Shown piece after piece: positions 15,226-25,115 of a stretch of DNA of 64,000 nt. The position numbers and the translations under genes are program-made. Each line of letters starts with the position of its first letter. Position 1 is the stretch's first letter. Origin of the DNA: Paractinoplanes tereljensis (GTDB lineage Bacteria > Actinomycetota > Actinomycetes > Mycobacteriales > Micromonosporaceae); the NCBI RefSeq assembly GCF_016862435.1, contig NZ_BOMY01000054.1, positions 38,619 to 102,618 of the forward strand. Direction: 5' to 3'. The notes below the pieces were generated by a model, which worked only from the letters and a program-made list of their open reading frames with translations, searched no databases and had not been told where the DNA came from.

Positions 15226-17178
15226 TCATCGGCGTCCCCGGCGTGCGCGCACGTAGTCGTCCACCACGTAGCGGCCCAACTCCTCGGCGTCCGGGCTGAA
15301 CACCCGGCCGCCGTTGCGCTCGGCCACCCGGCCCACGAAACGCTGCAGGCCCGGGTCCTCACCCAGCATGAAGAAGTTGAGGGTCGCGCCGAACCGGGTC
15401 AGGTGATCGACCTCGTGGACCGTGGCCCGGATGGTCTCCGGGGTGGGCGGCCACCAGAAGTAGGAATCGCCGTCCTCCAGGTGCGCGGTCGGCTCGCCGT
15501 CGGTCACCACCATCACCACCGGCTCGGCCCCCGGGTGCCGGCGCAGGTGCCGGCCGGCCAGGTTGAGGGCGTGCTGCAGGTTGGTGCCCTTCTCGGCGGT
15601 GGGGTCGATCGCCGCGAGTTGCCCCTGGGACAGCACCGAGGCGTACTTGCCGAACCCGATGATCTGCAGCGAGTCCTGCGGGAACTGGGTCGCCACCAGG
15701 TGCGACAGCGCGAGGGCGGTCTGTTTCATCGGTCCCCAGCGGCCGTCCGCATACATCGAGTACGACAGGTCGACGCACAGCGCGACCACGGCCGAGGCCC
15801 GGTGCTCTGTCTCGGCCACCTCGAAGTCGTCCGGAGTCAGCCGCACCGGCAGGGTCGCGGTGCCACCGGACGAGGCCCGGCGCCGGACCGCGTTACCGAT
15901 GGTGCGGACCACGTCGAGCGGCTGCTCGTCGCCGTACTCCCAGCGGCGGGACGAGCCGATCAGGTCGCCGGCCGCGCCGGCGTCGCGCAGGTCGTGCTGG
16001 CCCTGCCGCTTGCCGGACAGCTCGTCGAAGACCTTGGCCAGGGCGGTGCGGCCGAGCCGGCGCAACGCCTTGGGCGAAAGCGTCAGGCCGTCCTCGTCGC
16101 GGCTGACCCAGCCCTGCCGGGACAGTTCGCGTTCGAGGTCGCGCAGCCGGCGCACGTCGTCGGCGGCACCGCGGCCGAGCTGCCGCTCCACCATCTCGAC
16201 GTCGATGTCGTCGAGGGTCGCCCCGGGATGCTCCTGGCTCAGCTGTTCGAGCAGTTCGTCGAGGTCACCGATCTCGCCGAGAGCGGCGGCCGCGTCGCCG
16301 TAGCCCAGGTCGTTCGGGCCGCGTACCCGTTCGCCGCGGCCCCAGTTGAGCTGGGGGCGCAGTGCGCGCAGGTTGTCGGTCATCTCGCCGAGCTGCCCGC
16401 GCAGCCCACTGTCGCCGAGGGCCTGGTCCATCAGCCGGGAGAGCTCTTCCTGCTGCTGCGGGGAGAGCGAGCGCATCAGCCGCTCGGCCGCCGCTGCCCG
16501 CCGGGCCAGGGAGTCGATCAGTTCCTCGACGTTGGCCGGGTTCTCGGGGAAGAACTGGCCGTGCTTGGACATGAACTGCTGAAAGGCGTCGTTGGTGTCC
16601 TCGCCCCGGGCGTGTCGCCGCAGCAGGTCGTTGAGGTCCTCGACCATTTCCGAGACGCCGTCGAAGTTGCCGTTCTCCAGGGCCTGCTTCATCCCGGCGA
16701 ACCGCTGCTCGACCACCTCGCGCTTAAGGCCATCGAGAATCTGCTGGTAGAGCCCCCGAGCTTCGTCCGATGTCCAGTTATATTCGGACAATTCCTCGAC
16801 GGCTCGGGACGTCGAGCGGGGCAGGTTGTCCAGCACCGCCTCGGCGAACCGCGCGTCGTCGTCGTTCGAGGCCCGCAGAGCGTCCCGCTCGGCCGCGAGG
16901 GCCTGGTCGAGGAGCTGCTGGGCCCGGGTCACCGCGCCGTCGAGATTGCCCCGGCGCAGCGCCTCCCGGCGCATCCGCCGGGCCCGGTCGCGCAGCTCGT
17001 CGAGCCCGCGGCCGTCCTGCGGGCCGCGCCGGACCAGCTCGCGCAGCACGTCACGCAGGCTGTCGCCGGCCAGCACCCGCTCGCCCACCTCGTCGACGGC
17101 CGCGCGCACGTCGTAGGGCGGCGCGAGCGGATCGGGCCCGTCGCGCCACGCCCCGTATCGGAAGGTATTGCCCGCCAC
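15226..17178 (-). CDS. VWA-domain protein paired with a MoxR-like ATPase
   Basis: The 650-residue cytosolic protein has a long helical N-terminal half rich in Arg/Glu (substrate-binding or coiled region, about 30-330). A C-terminal von Willebrand A domain follows from about 462, with the complete MIDAS start DLSYSM (470-475), a conserved Thr in KGTNLQ and VTDGEPTAH. Proteins of this layout act with a MoxR/ChlI-type AAA+ partner in metal insertion or protein remodelling. The ATPase gene ends 4 bp upstream on the same strand, so the two form an operon. Target unknown. Confidence 0.88.
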   Translation of the reverse strand: MAGNTFRYGAWRDGPDPLAPPYDVRAAVDEVGERVLAGDSLRDVLRELVRRGPQDGRGLDELRDRARRMRREALRRGNLDGAVTRAQQLLDQALAAERDALRASNDDDARFAEAVLDNLPRSTSRAVEELSEYNWTSDEARGLYQQILDGLKREVVEQRFAGMKQALENGNFDGVSEMVEDLNDLLRRHARGEDTNDAFQQFMSKHGQFFPENPANVEELIDSLARRAAAAERLMRSLSPQQQEELSRLMDQALGDSGLRGQLGEMTDNLRALRPQLNWGRGERVRGPNDLGYGDAAAALGEIGDLDELLEQLSQEHPGATLDDIDVEMVERQLGRGAADDVRRLRDLERELSRQGWVSRDEDGLTLSPKALRRLGRTALAKVFDELSGKRQGQHDLRDAGAAGDLIGSSRRWEYGDEQPLDVVRTIGNAVRRRASSGGTATLPVRLTPDDFEVAETEHRASAVVALCVDLSYSMYADGRWGPMKQTALALSHLVATQFPQDSLQIIGFGKYASVLSQGQLAAIDPTAEKGTNLQHALNLAGRHLRRHPGAEPVVMVVTDGEPTAHLEDGDSYFWWPPTPETIRATVHEVDHLTRFGATLNFFMLGEDPGLQRFVGRVAERNGGRVFSPDAEELGRYVVDDYVRARRGRR

Positions 17179-17182
17179 GCTG

Positions 17183-18607
17183 TCAGCTCCCGTAGAGAGT
17201 GCGTCCGTCGTCGGTGAGTTCCTTGGCGAGCCGCCGGGTCAGGTGCAGCCCCTCCAGGACGAACTCGATGCCCGACGCTGCCTGCCCCGGGCTGGGCGCG
17301 TCGCCGAGCCCGAGCCGGTCGAGCACCTTGGCCAGCCCCGGAACCGTGCCGATCTGCCCCAGCAGTTCCTCGGCCGAGACCAGGTCACCGGTCTCGACGA
17401 TGGCCCCCTCGGCGACCAGGTCGGTGAACCCGGACAGGTCGAGCCCGCCCAGCCGGTCGCGGAACGTCTCGGCGGTGGCGACCCGCAGCAGGTGCGCGAG
17501 GACCTCGGTCTCCCGGCCCTCCTCACCGCTCTCGAACTCGACCTTGCCGCGCAGCGTGGAGGTGACCGAGACGGTGTCGCAGACCCGGGCGACCGCCTCT
17601 CGCTCGCCGCGCAGGCCGGCCCGGCGCAGCGCCGAGGCGGCCACGGTCTCGGCGGCCGCGATCGCGAACCGGGCCGAGATGCCCGACCGCGAGTCGACCG
17701 ACGGCGATTCGCGCACCGCCCGGGTGTAGCGGGCCAGCACGTCGACCAGGTGGTCGGGCACGCTGGCGACCAGACCCGCTTCCTGCCGGATCAGCGCCGT
17801 CTCGAGGGCCAGGTCGACCGGGTAGTGGGTGCGGATCTCGGCGCCGAAGCGGTCCTTGAGCGGGGTGATGATGCGGCCGCGGTTGGTGTAGTCCTCCGGG
17901 TTGGCCGACGCCACCAGCAGCAGGTCGAGCGGCAGCCGCAGCTGGTAGCCGCGCACCTGGATGTCGCGCTCCTCCAGCACGTTGAGCAGCGAGACCTGGA
18001 TGCGCTCGGCCAGGTCGGGAAGCTCGTTGACCGCGAAGATGCCCCGGTTGGTGCGCGGCACCAGCCCGAAGTGGATGGTCTCCGGGTCGCCGAGCGCGCG
18101 GCCCTCGGCCACCTTGATCGGGTCGACGTCACCGATCAGGTCACCCACGCTGGTGTCGGGGGTGGCGAGTTTCTCGCCGTAGCGCTCCGACCGGTGCAGC
18201 CAGGACACCGGCAGCAGATCGCCGGTCTCGCCGGCCAGCCGCCGGGACGCCGGGGTGATCGGCGCATAGGGGTGTTCGTGCAGCTCGGAGCCGGTGATGA
18301 ACGGGGTCCACTCGTCGAGCAGGTCGACCAGGCCGCGGATGAGCCGGGTCTTGCCCTGCCCCCGCTCCCCCAGCAGCACCATGTCGTGCCCGGCCAGCAG
18401 CGCCCGCTCGACCTCCGGGAGCACCGTGTCGTCATAACCGACGATGCCCGGGAACCGCGGCGCGCCCGCCCGCAGCCGCTCCAGCAGATTGCCCCGGAGC
18501 TCTTCCTTGACCGTGCGGTATTCATGCCCCGCGGCCCGCAACTCGCCCACCGTGCGCGGCAGGTCAGCGGGCGGAACCGGAGTGATCGCGATAACAGCGT
18601 CTGTCAC
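17183..18607 (-). CDS. MoxR/ChlI-like AAA+ ATPase
   Basis: The 474-residue protein has Walker A GERGQGKT at 80-87, a Walker B-type strand GIFAVNELPDLAERIQ, sensor VASANPEDYTNRGRII and the arginine-finger region LKDRFGAEIRTHYP. It belongs to the MoxR/magnesium chelatase I-like AAA+ group. GTG 18607 (VTDAVIAITP) fits the family N-terminus; a much longer in-frame extension exists but overlaps the divergent PhzF promoter and looks non-coding. It is the first gene of a two-gene operon with the VWA protein. The pair is widespread in actinobacteria and uncharacterised. Confidence 0.88.
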   Translation of the reverse strand: MTDAVIAITPVPPADLPRTVGELRAAGHEYRTVKEELRGNLLERLRAGAPRFPGIVGYDDTVLPEVERALLAGHDMVLLGERGQGKTRLIRGLVDLLDEWTPFITGSELHEHPYAPITPASRRLAGETGDLLPVSWLHRSERYGEKLATPDTSVGDLIGDVDPIKVAEGRALGDPETIHFGLVPRTNRGIFAVNELPDLAERIQVSLLNVLEERDIQVRGYQLRLPLDLLLVASANPEDYTNRGRIITPLKDRFGAEIRTHYPVDLALETALIRQEAGLVASVPDHLVDVLARYTRAVRESPSVDSRSGISARFAIAAAETVAASALRRAGLRGEREAVARVCDTVSVTSTLRGKVEFESGEEGRETEVLAHLLRVATAETFRDRLGGLDLSGFTDLVAEGAIVETGDLVSAEELLGQIGTVPGLAKVLDRLGLGDAPSPGQAASGIEFVLEGLHLTRRLAKELTDDGRTLYGS

Positions 18608-18749
18608 GGCAGGAACGCTACTCCGCCGGTGTGACAGGAAAATGAGATCAACGTGGCACTCCGAATCGGGAATAACGGCGCGCCGGTCGGAGCTGGTGTG
18701 ACACGCGTCGGTCTGGCGCCCGGGCGGCCGGTGCGGGCAGGCTGTCAGC

Positions 18750-19568
18750 ATGGCGGACATCCAGCGGTACGCGGCGTTCACGGACGACCCCAAAGGCGGC
18801 AACCCGGCGGGTGTCGTGCTCGACGCCTCGGGTCTCGGTGACGACGAGATGCTGGCCATCGCGGCCGAGGTCGGCTACTCGGAGACCGCGTTCCGGGTCT
18901 CGGTCGACGGTGATCGGCACCGGGTCCGCTACTTCGCGCCGCTGGCCGAGGTGCCGTTCTGCGGGCACGCGACGGTGGCCACCGCGGTCGCGCTCGGGCC
19001 GGGCGAGCACGTCTTCGTGACCAACGCCGGCGAGGTGCCGGTGACCGTCGACGACGCCGGCCGGGCCACCCTGACCAGCGTGCCGGCCACCGTCGCCGAC
19101 CTGCCCGAGGCCGATCTCGCGGCGCTGCTGGCCGCGCTGCGCTGGAACGCCTTCGACCTCGACGAGTCACTGCCGCCGCGGGTCGCCTACGCCGGGGCGT
19201 ACCACCCGATCCTCGCCGTCGGCAGCCGGCAGCGCCTCGCCGACCTGGACTACGACGTGCCGGCGTTGAAAGCGCTGATGGAGGCGCGCGGCTGGACCAC
19301 CGTGCAGCTGGTCTTCCGGGCCACCGACGACACCTACGACGTGCGGGACCCGTTCCCGGTCGGCGGCGTCTACGAAGATCCGGCCACCGGGGCGGCCGCC
19401 GCTGCCTTCGGCGCCTACCTGCGCGAACTGTGGATCGCCTCGGACGACGACACCCTGCTGCTGCGCCAGGGCGACGACATGGGCCGGCCCAGCCGGATCA
19501 CCGTGCGGCTGCACCCGGGCGAGGCCGGCGTGCGGGTCAGCGGCACCGCGGTCCCGATCCCCGGCTGA
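18750..19568 (+). CDS. PhzF-family isomerase-like protein
   Basis: The 272-residue protein shows the PhzF/diaminopimelate-epimerase-like fold: GNPAGVVLD near the N-terminus, SETAF with the catalytic Glu45, the glycine-rich CGHATVATA segment and YEDPATGAAAAAFGAYL in the second half. In PhzF the Glu drives isomerisation of a dihydro-hydroxyanthranilate intermediate, but most genomic homologues act on unknown small molecules. No other phenazine genes are nearby, so phenazine synthesis is not implied. It is divergent from the MoxR-like ATPase gene across 142 bp and is followed by an ABC-F gene after 30 bp. Confidence 0.88.
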   Translation: MADIQRYAAFTDDPKGGNPAGVVLDASGLGDDEMLAIAAEVGYSETAFRVSVDGDRHRVRYFAPLAEVPFCGHATVATAVALGPGEHVFVTNAGEVPVTVDDAGRATLTSVPATVADLPEADLAALLAALRWNAFDLDESLPPRVAYAGAYHPILAVGSRQRLADLDYDVPALKALMEARGWTTVQLVFRATDDTYDVRDPFPVGGVYEDPATGAAAAAFGAYLRELWIASDDDTLLLRQGDDMGRPSRITVRLHPGEAGVRVSGTAVPIPG

Positions 19569-19598
19569 GTCGGGCGGGGCCATAGGATTCGTGGCGAT

Positions 19599-21233
19599 AT
19601 GAGCGCCACGATGATCGGCCGGGAACTCGCCGCAGGCCACGGCGACCGCGTTCTCTTCTCGGGGCTCGACCTGGTGGTCGCCCCGGGAGACGTGATCGGG
19701 CTGGTGGGGGTGAACGGGGCCGGGAAGACGACGCTGCTGCGCACCCTGGCCGGACTCGTACCCCTCGAGGGCGGAACCGTCACGCTCAGCCCGCCCACCG
19801 CGAACGTCGGATATCTGCCGCAGGAGCGGGAGCGGCGCGCCGGGGAGACCGTGCGTGACTTCCTCGCCCGCCGCACCGGGGTCGGGCCGGCCCAGGAGGC
19901 CATGGACGCCGCCGCCGAACGGCTCGGCGAGGGAGCGGCCGGGGCCGACGACGAGTACGCGGTCGCGCTCGAGCGCTGGCTCGACCTCGGCGGGGCCGAC
20001 CTGGACGAACGCGCGGCCCAGGTGGCCGGGGAGCTCGGGCTCACCGTGGCCCTCGACCATCCGATGACAGCGCTGTCCGGTGGGCAGGCGGCTCGGGCGG
20101 GGATGGCGTCGCTGCTGCTCAGCCGGTACGACATCTTTCTGCTCGACGAGCCCACCAACGACCTCGACCTGGACGGGCTGCGGCGGCTCGAGGAGTTCGT
20201 CCGCGGGCTGCGGGCGGGGACGGTGCTGGTCAGCCACGATCGGGAGTTTCTTACCCGTACGGTCAGCAAGGTCTTGGAATTGGATCTTGCGCAGCAGCAG
20301 GTGAATTTGTTCGGTGGCGGGTACGGGGCCTACCTCGAAGAGCGCGAGCGGGCGCGGCGGCATGCGCGGGAGCAGTTCGACGAGTACGCGGGGAAGAAGG
20401 ACGATCTGCTCGAACGGGCTCGGATGCAGCGGGCCTGGATGGAGAAAGGGGTCCGGAACGCGCGCCGCAAGGTTCCGGACAACGACAAGATCGGCAAGAA
20501 CCTCCGCGGGGAGAGCAGCGAGAAGCAAGCCGCCAAAGCCCGGCAGACGGAGCGGATGATCGAGCGGCTTGACGTGGTTGAGGAACCCCGCAAGGAGTGG
20601 GAACTGCGGATGGAGATCGCCGCGGCTCCTCGGGCCGGGGCGGTGGTGGCTACGCTGCGGGACGCCGTCGTGCGGCGCGGTTCCTTCACTCTCGGGCCGG
20701 TCACGCTGCAGATCGACTGGGCCGATCGGGTGGCGATCACCGGGGCCAACGGGTCGGGGAAGTCCACTCTCCTGGGGGCGCTGCTCGGGCGGATTCCGCT
20801 CTCCTCGGGGAGTGCCAGCCTGGGGTCGGGGGTGGTGGTCGGGGAGATCGACCAAGCTCGGGGGCTGTTTCTCGGGGAGCAGTCGCTGATGACGGCGTTC
20901 GGGGCTGAGGTTCCGTCGTGGGCGGACGCGGACGTGCGGACTCTGCTGGCCAAGTTCGGGCTGCGGTCCGCGCATGTGCCTAGGCCGGCTGCCTCGCTCT
21001 CGCCTGGGGAACGGACACGGGCCGCACTTGCCCTGTTGCAGGCCCGTGGGGTCAATCTGCTCGTGTTGGACGAGCCCACCAACCATCTCGACCTGGCCGC
21101 CATCGAGCAGCTCGAATCGGCGCTGTCCTCCTATACCGGCACACTGCTGCTGGTCACCCACGACCGGCGGATGCTGGACGCAGTGGACACCAACCGGCAT
21201 GTCGAGGTCACCGACGGGAAAGTTGCCGGCTGA
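19599..21233 (+). CDS. ABC-F family ATP-binding protein
   Basis: The 544-residue protein has two ABC cassettes without membrane segments. Cassette 1 has Walker A GVNGAGKT (37-44), signature LSGGQAARAG and Walker B FLLDEPTNDLDL. Cassette 2 has GANGSGKST, LSPGERTRAAL and LVLDEPTNHLDL. A charged linker (EKGVRNARRK, DNDKIGKNLRGE) joins them. ABC-F proteins bind the ribosome as translation factors or antibiotic-protection factors. This one resembles the actinobacterial group annotated as macrolide-type or housekeeping ABC-F; resistance cannot be concluded. It lies 30 bp after the PhzF-family gene and may share its transcript. Confidence 0.9.
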   Translation: MSATMIGRELAAGHGDRVLFSGLDLVVAPGDVIGLVGVNGAGKTTLLRTLAGLVPLEGGTVTLSPPTANVGYLPQERERRAGETVRDFLARRTGVGPAQEAMDAAAERLGEGAAGADDEYAVALERWLDLGGADLDERAAQVAGELGLTVALDHPMTALSGGQAARAGMASLLLSRYDIFLLDEPTNDLDLDGLRRLEEFVRGLRAGTVLVSHDREFLTRTVSKVLELDLAQQQVNLFGGGYGAYLEERERARRHAREQFDEYAGKKDDLLERARMQRAWMEKGVRNARRKVPDNDKIGKNLRGESSEKQAAKARQTERMIERLDVVEEPRKEWELRMEIAAAPRAGAVVATLRDAVVRRGSFTLGPVTLQIDWADRVAITGANGSGKSTLLGALLGRIPLSSGSASLGSGVVVGEIDQARGLFLGEQSLMTAFGAEVPSWADADVRTLLAKFGLRSAHVPRPAASLSPGERTRAALALLQARGVNLLVLDEPTNHLDLAAIEQLESALSSYTGTLLLVTHDRRMLDAVDTNRHVEVTDGKVAG

Positions 21234-21359
21234 CCAGCCCTCGGTCCCACCCGGGCGACGGGACCGAAGAGCTACCTGTCCATCACCTTGTGCTACCTTT
21301 ATTTTTCCCTCGCCCGATCCCCGCCTTGGCCCCTCCGCCTGGAGCTGCGGGAGCATGCA

Positions 21360-24300
21360 ATGCCTGATCCGAAGCCTGATCCGAAGCGACGTGGAATTCT
21401 CGAGATCGTGGTTGTCGACGTCGATCGACGGCCGGTCCCGGACGCCCTGATCCGCATCGCCGGAGTGCGGCCGGAGAACGCGGGACCGGGTCACTTCCTC
21501 GCCCATGACATGCCGCCGGGCACGGTCGAGATCGTGGTCGAGGCCGCCGAAATGGCCTTTTACCAGCGCGTGGTCGAGGTCCTACCGGGCCGCAACAGGA
21601 TCGACGTCGTGCTGGCGACGCCGGACCTGCCCTCGTTCAAGCGGCGCGGCGGCCGGGTGCCGTTCCGCAGCCCGGACGACGTCCTCGCGGTCGCCACGCG
21701 CGGGCAGGACGGGGCCCGGGAACTGGCGGTGTGGGCGGCCCAGCGCGATCTCCGGGTTGATCACCCGCATGGCCCGACGCTCGCCGTCGTCCACGTGGAT
21801 CCGAGCGCCCTGGTGGAGTTGTCGGCGGCCATCCGTGCCCTCAGCGGAGTCCGGAACGTCGGGCGGCTGGTCAACCCCGGGCCGCGGGGCACGGGCATGC
21901 TTACCGATCGGGTCGTCGTACAGAGCGTTCCGGACGCGAAGGAGGAGACGGTGCGCGCCGCGGTCGACGCGGCCGGAGCCTCGCTGTCGCGCAGACTCGT
22001 TCTCCAGGACCGCTGGGTGGTCACCGTTCGCCACCCCGACGGGTTCGGTGTGCTCGAAGCCGCCGAGCGGCTCGAACTACAGAAGGCAATCGTCTCGGCC
22101 GAGCCGGACATCGCCTTCACCTACGAGACGGACGCGATCAATCCGACCGACCGGTTGTACGCCTCCCAATGGCACCTCGCGCGAGTCGGCGCGCCCGGGG
22201 CCTGGCAGCGACTGCGCGACGCCAACCCGGTGGGCGTCAATCCCGGCGATCCGGCGGACCGCACGTTCGGCGCCGCCGACACCGTGATCGGCGTCATGGA
22301 CACCGGTGTGGAATCCGTGACGGGCGCCGGTGGCGTCGTGACTGCGGCGCATCCGGAATTCCAGGGCACCGTCACCGACGGGCAGAGCAAGGTCGTGCAG
22401 TTCTTCGACTTCGGAGCGATGGTCGCCAACAACGACGATCCGGCGGCTGCCTTCGGCGACGGCTATCACGGCACGGCCTGCGCCGGCGTCGCCGCCGCCA
22501 AGGCAAACAACGCCTCGGTGACGCCCGGTGAGCAGGAGGGTGGATCGGGCGCCGCGCCCAACTGCCGCATCCTCGCCGTGCAGGGGGTCAACCCGATCGC
22601 CGAGACCGAGTTCTCGGACATATATCTGTGGATGGCAGGTATCGATCCGGGCAGCCCCGACCCCGCCTTTCCCGCTCAGCTCGCCCACGGCGCCGACGTC
22701 ATCACGAACAGTTGGGGCGGCTACAACCCCGCCACGTGGCCGATCTCGGCTCTGATGGACAGCACGTTCACGCAGGTCGCCGATGACGGCCGCGGTGGAC
22801 TCGGCACGCTCATGTTCTTCTCGACCGGCAACGGTTCCAGCGACGACTTCTGGACCCTGCGCCCGTTCGCCGCGCACGCGCGGACATTCGGGATCGCCGC
22901 GGTGACGAACGGCGACGTCAAGGCCGGCTATTCCAACTGGGGCGACGGCGTTGACCTGGCCGCGCCGTCGAGCGGCGGAACCGTCGGCATCACGACCACC
23001 ACCCTGCTGGGCGCGGGCACACTGGCGGGACACACCGGGGGCGGCCTCGAGTACATCGACAACTTCGGCGGGACCTCGTCGGCCACCCCACTGGTGAGCG
23101 GCGTCGCCGCGCTGCTGCTCTCGATGGATCCCACGCTCACCGAGGCAGAAGCGCGGACGATCCTCACCCGAACGGCCGAGCGCGTCGACTACTCGAACAC
23201 CGACACCGACGGACGGTGGCGCGACAACGACGGCGACGGGGTCAACGAGTACAGCTGGTGGTACGGCTTCGGGATGATCAACGCCGAGCGGGCTGTGTGC
23301 GTGACCCGCAATACGATCAGCGTCGATCCCACCGTCGCGTTCATCGACGTGCCCGAGCACGAACCGACGCTGATGCCGGTGACCATCCGCGTGCACGGCT
23401 GGCGACCTCGGACCTTCACCGTGACGAACGGTCCCACCACGACCACGGGTCCGGCCGGCTCGTTCGTCCTGCACCTCGGGCCCTCGGCGACCTGGCCGGG
23501 GAGTTTCGAATGCGCCGAGGACCAGCTCCATATCTGGCTGCGCTACACGGGTACGGTCGCCGGCGACGCCGCACTCGGCAATGTCACGATCACCTGCGTC
23601 GAGACCGGCGAGCAGTTCGTGGTGAGCCTGTCCGCGAACACCGTGGCTCGCGTGAAGACCGCTCTCGTCCTGTCGCTGGACCGGTCCGGCAGCATGAACG
23701 ACCCGGCCGGCGACGGCCGGCTGAAGATCCAACTTGTCCGCGACAGCGCGGCGGTCGTCCCCCTCCTCGCCGATCACGGCACTGGTCTCGGCGCGGTCCG
23801 CTGGGACACCGATGCCGATCTCGCCGGGGCGATGGCCGTCCAAGACGCCGGACCGGAGGTCGGCGGCACCGGGCGTTTCGACCTCGCCTCGTTCGTGGCC
23901 AACCATGCCACCAACGTGTTCGGGCTGACCGCGATCGGAGATGCGGTGGAGGCTGCACAGACGCTGCTCGACGGGTCCGCCGGCTATGACGCGCAGGCGA
24001 TGGTCGTACTGACCGACGGCAACGAGACCGCGTCGAAGTATCTCAGCCAGCTGACCCCCGACCAGTTGCACTCTCGCATCTACGCCATCGGGGTCGGTAC
24101 CGCGGAGAACATCCAGCCCGCGAGTCTCGCCACACTCACCGGGCAGCGGAACGGCTACCTCCTGATGACCGGCGCGATGGACACCGACGACTGGTTCCTG
24201 CTCACGAAGTACTTCCAGCAGATCCTCGCCGGTGTCACGAACACCGAGATCGTCGTCGACCCGCAGGGTGTCCTCGCTCCCGGGACCATCGTGCGCATTC

Positions 24301-25115
24301 CGTTTCCGGTCAACGAGACCGACCGCGAGATCGACGTCATCCTGCACTCGCCGGCGCCGTTCCTGGTCGACCTCCGGGTGCAGGCACCGGACGGGCAGAT
24401 AATCAGCTCCGGGCTCGCAAACGGGCCGGGAGCCCGGTTCGTCTCGGGCCCGGGAACCTCGTTCTACCGCCTCGTGCTCCCGTCGCCGATCGTCGGACCG
24501 CAGGACCCCACGCAGTCCTGGCACGCCCTGCTCGAGCTCAACCGTAAACGCTGGCTGGAATGGCTCAAGGAAACCGAGCAGACCGGCGTGGGCAGCATCG
24601 TGCACGGCCTGCGCTACGCGGTCACGACGCAGGCACGCTCGTCGCTGCGGATGGATGCCGCCGTCACGCAGTCCGGGCGTGAGCCGGGGGCGACGGCTTG
24701 GCTGCGCGCGTCGCTGACGGAGTACGGCCGCCCCCTGACCGGGCCGGCCCGAGTCATCGCCGAGGTCACGCGCCCGGACGGGTCGGGCTTCGGCGTACCG
24801 CTGGCGAGCAGTCCCGGCGCCCAGTTCGACGGCAGCTTCCTCGTCACCACCTCCGGCGTCTGGCGGATCGCGATCCGCGCCACCGGCGATACCTCGTACG
24901 GCGCGCCGTTCGCGCGCGAAGCGCTGCGCACGGTAGTCGCCTGGCCCGGCGGAAACCGGCCGGGACCGACAAACGATCCCGTGGGCGACCTGGTGGAGTG
25001 CGTTTGCCGGGGCGGCGTGCTCGACCCCGGCCGCGCCCGGGAATGGGGCCTAGACCTCGAGGCGCTCTGCCGGTGCCTGCGCCACGCCGCGGGGCGGGAC
25101 AAACATGATCACTGA
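21360..25115 (+). CDS. Giant subtilase (S8) fused to a VWA domain, no visible signal peptide
   Basis: The 1251-residue protein begins with a carboxypeptidase-regulatory-like strand domain (about 12-80). An S8 peptidase domain follows (about 280-660) with Asp314 in VMDTGVES, His370 in YHGTACAGVAAA, oxyanion Asn491 in STGNGSS and Ser573 in GGTSSATPLVSG. Next come Ig-like strands and a VWA domain starting at DRSGSM (774-779), and finally beta-rich segments. All catalytic residues are present. No signal peptide or TM helix is seen, which is unusual for a subtilase; it may act inside the cell or leave by another route. ATG 21360 has GGGAG upstream. It overlaps the next gene by 11 bp, so the products are probably made together. 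Confidence 0.9.
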   Translation: MPDPKPDPKRRGILEIVVVDVDRRPVPDALIRIAGVRPENAGPGHFLAHDMPPGTVEIVVEAAEMAFYQRVVEVLPGRNRIDVVLATPDLPSFKRRGGRVPFRSPDDVLAVATRGQDGARELAVWAAQRDLRVDHPHGPTLAVVHVDPSALVELSAAIRALSGVRNVGRLVNPGPRGTGMLTDRVVVQSVPDAKEETVRAAVDAAGASLSRRLVLQDRWVVTVRHPDGFGVLEAAERLELQKAIVSAEPDIAFTYETDAINPTDRLYASQWHLARVGAPGAWQRLRDANPVGVNPGDPADRTFGAADTVIGVMDTGVESVTGAGGVVTAAHPEFQGTVTDGQSKVVQFFDFGAMVANNDDPAAAFGDGYHGTACAGVAAAKANNASVTPGEQEGGSGAAPNCRILAVQGVNPIAETEFSDIYLWMAGIDPGSPDPAFPAQLAHGADVITNSWGGYNPATWPISALMDSTFTQVADDGRGGLGTLMFFSTGNGSSDDFWTLRPFAAHARTFGIAAVTNGDVKAGYSNWGDGVDLAAPSSGGTVGITTTTLLGAGTLAGHTGGGLEYIDNFGGTSSATPLVSGVAALLLSMDPTLTEAEARTILTRTAERVDYSNTDTDGRWRDNDGDGVNEYSWWYGFGMINAERAVCVTRNTISVDPTVAFIDVPEHEPTLMPVTIRVHGWRPRTFTVTNGPTTTTGPAGSFVLHLGPSATWPGSFECAEDQLHIWLRYTGTVAGDAALGNVTITCVETGEQFVVSLSANTVARVKTALVLSLDRSGSMNDPAGDGRLKIQLVRDSAAVVPLLADHGTGLGAVRWDTDADLAGAMAVQDAGPEVGGTGRFDLASFVANHATNVFGLTAIGDAVEAAQTLLDGSAGYDAQAMVVLTDGNETASKYLSQLTPDQLHSRIYAIGVGTAENIQPASLATLTGQRNGYLLMTGAMDTDDWFLLTKYFQQILAGVTNTEIVVDPQGVLAPGTIVRIPFPVNETDREIDVILHSPAPFLVDLRVQAPDGQIISSGLANGPGARFVSGPGTSFYRLVLPSPIVGPQDPTQSWHALLELNRKRWLEWLKETEQTGVGSIVHGLRYAVTTQARSSLRMDAAVTQSGREPGATAWLRASLTEYGRPLTGPARVIAEVTRPDGSGFGVPLASSPGAQFDGSFLVTTSGVWRIAIRATGDTSYGAPFAREALRTVVAWPGGNRPGPTNDPVGDLVECVCRGGVLDPGRAREWGLDLEALCRCLRHAAGRDKHDH

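Noticed and set aside
15403..17217. Plus-strand frame of 604 codons opposite the VWA gene
   Set aside because: It is an antisense shadow rich in Arg, Gln and Val without domains; the minus strand has a clear VWA protein.
18750..19568. Phenazine biosynthesis cluster
   Set aside because: Only a PhzF-family gene is present; no phzA-G partners are in the window.
21288..21359. Upstream in-frame start giving the subtilase a hydrophobic leader (MCYLYFSLARSPPWPLRLEL)
   Set aside because: The leader lacks a proper signal-peptide core and cleavage site, and a GGGAG ribosome site lies before ATG 21360. I kept the shorter start but note it as the main way the no-signal claim could fail.
22077..24605. 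Minus-strand frame of 842 codons inside the subtilase gene
   Set aside because: It is an antisense artefact; the plus strand has complete S8 and VWA motifs.
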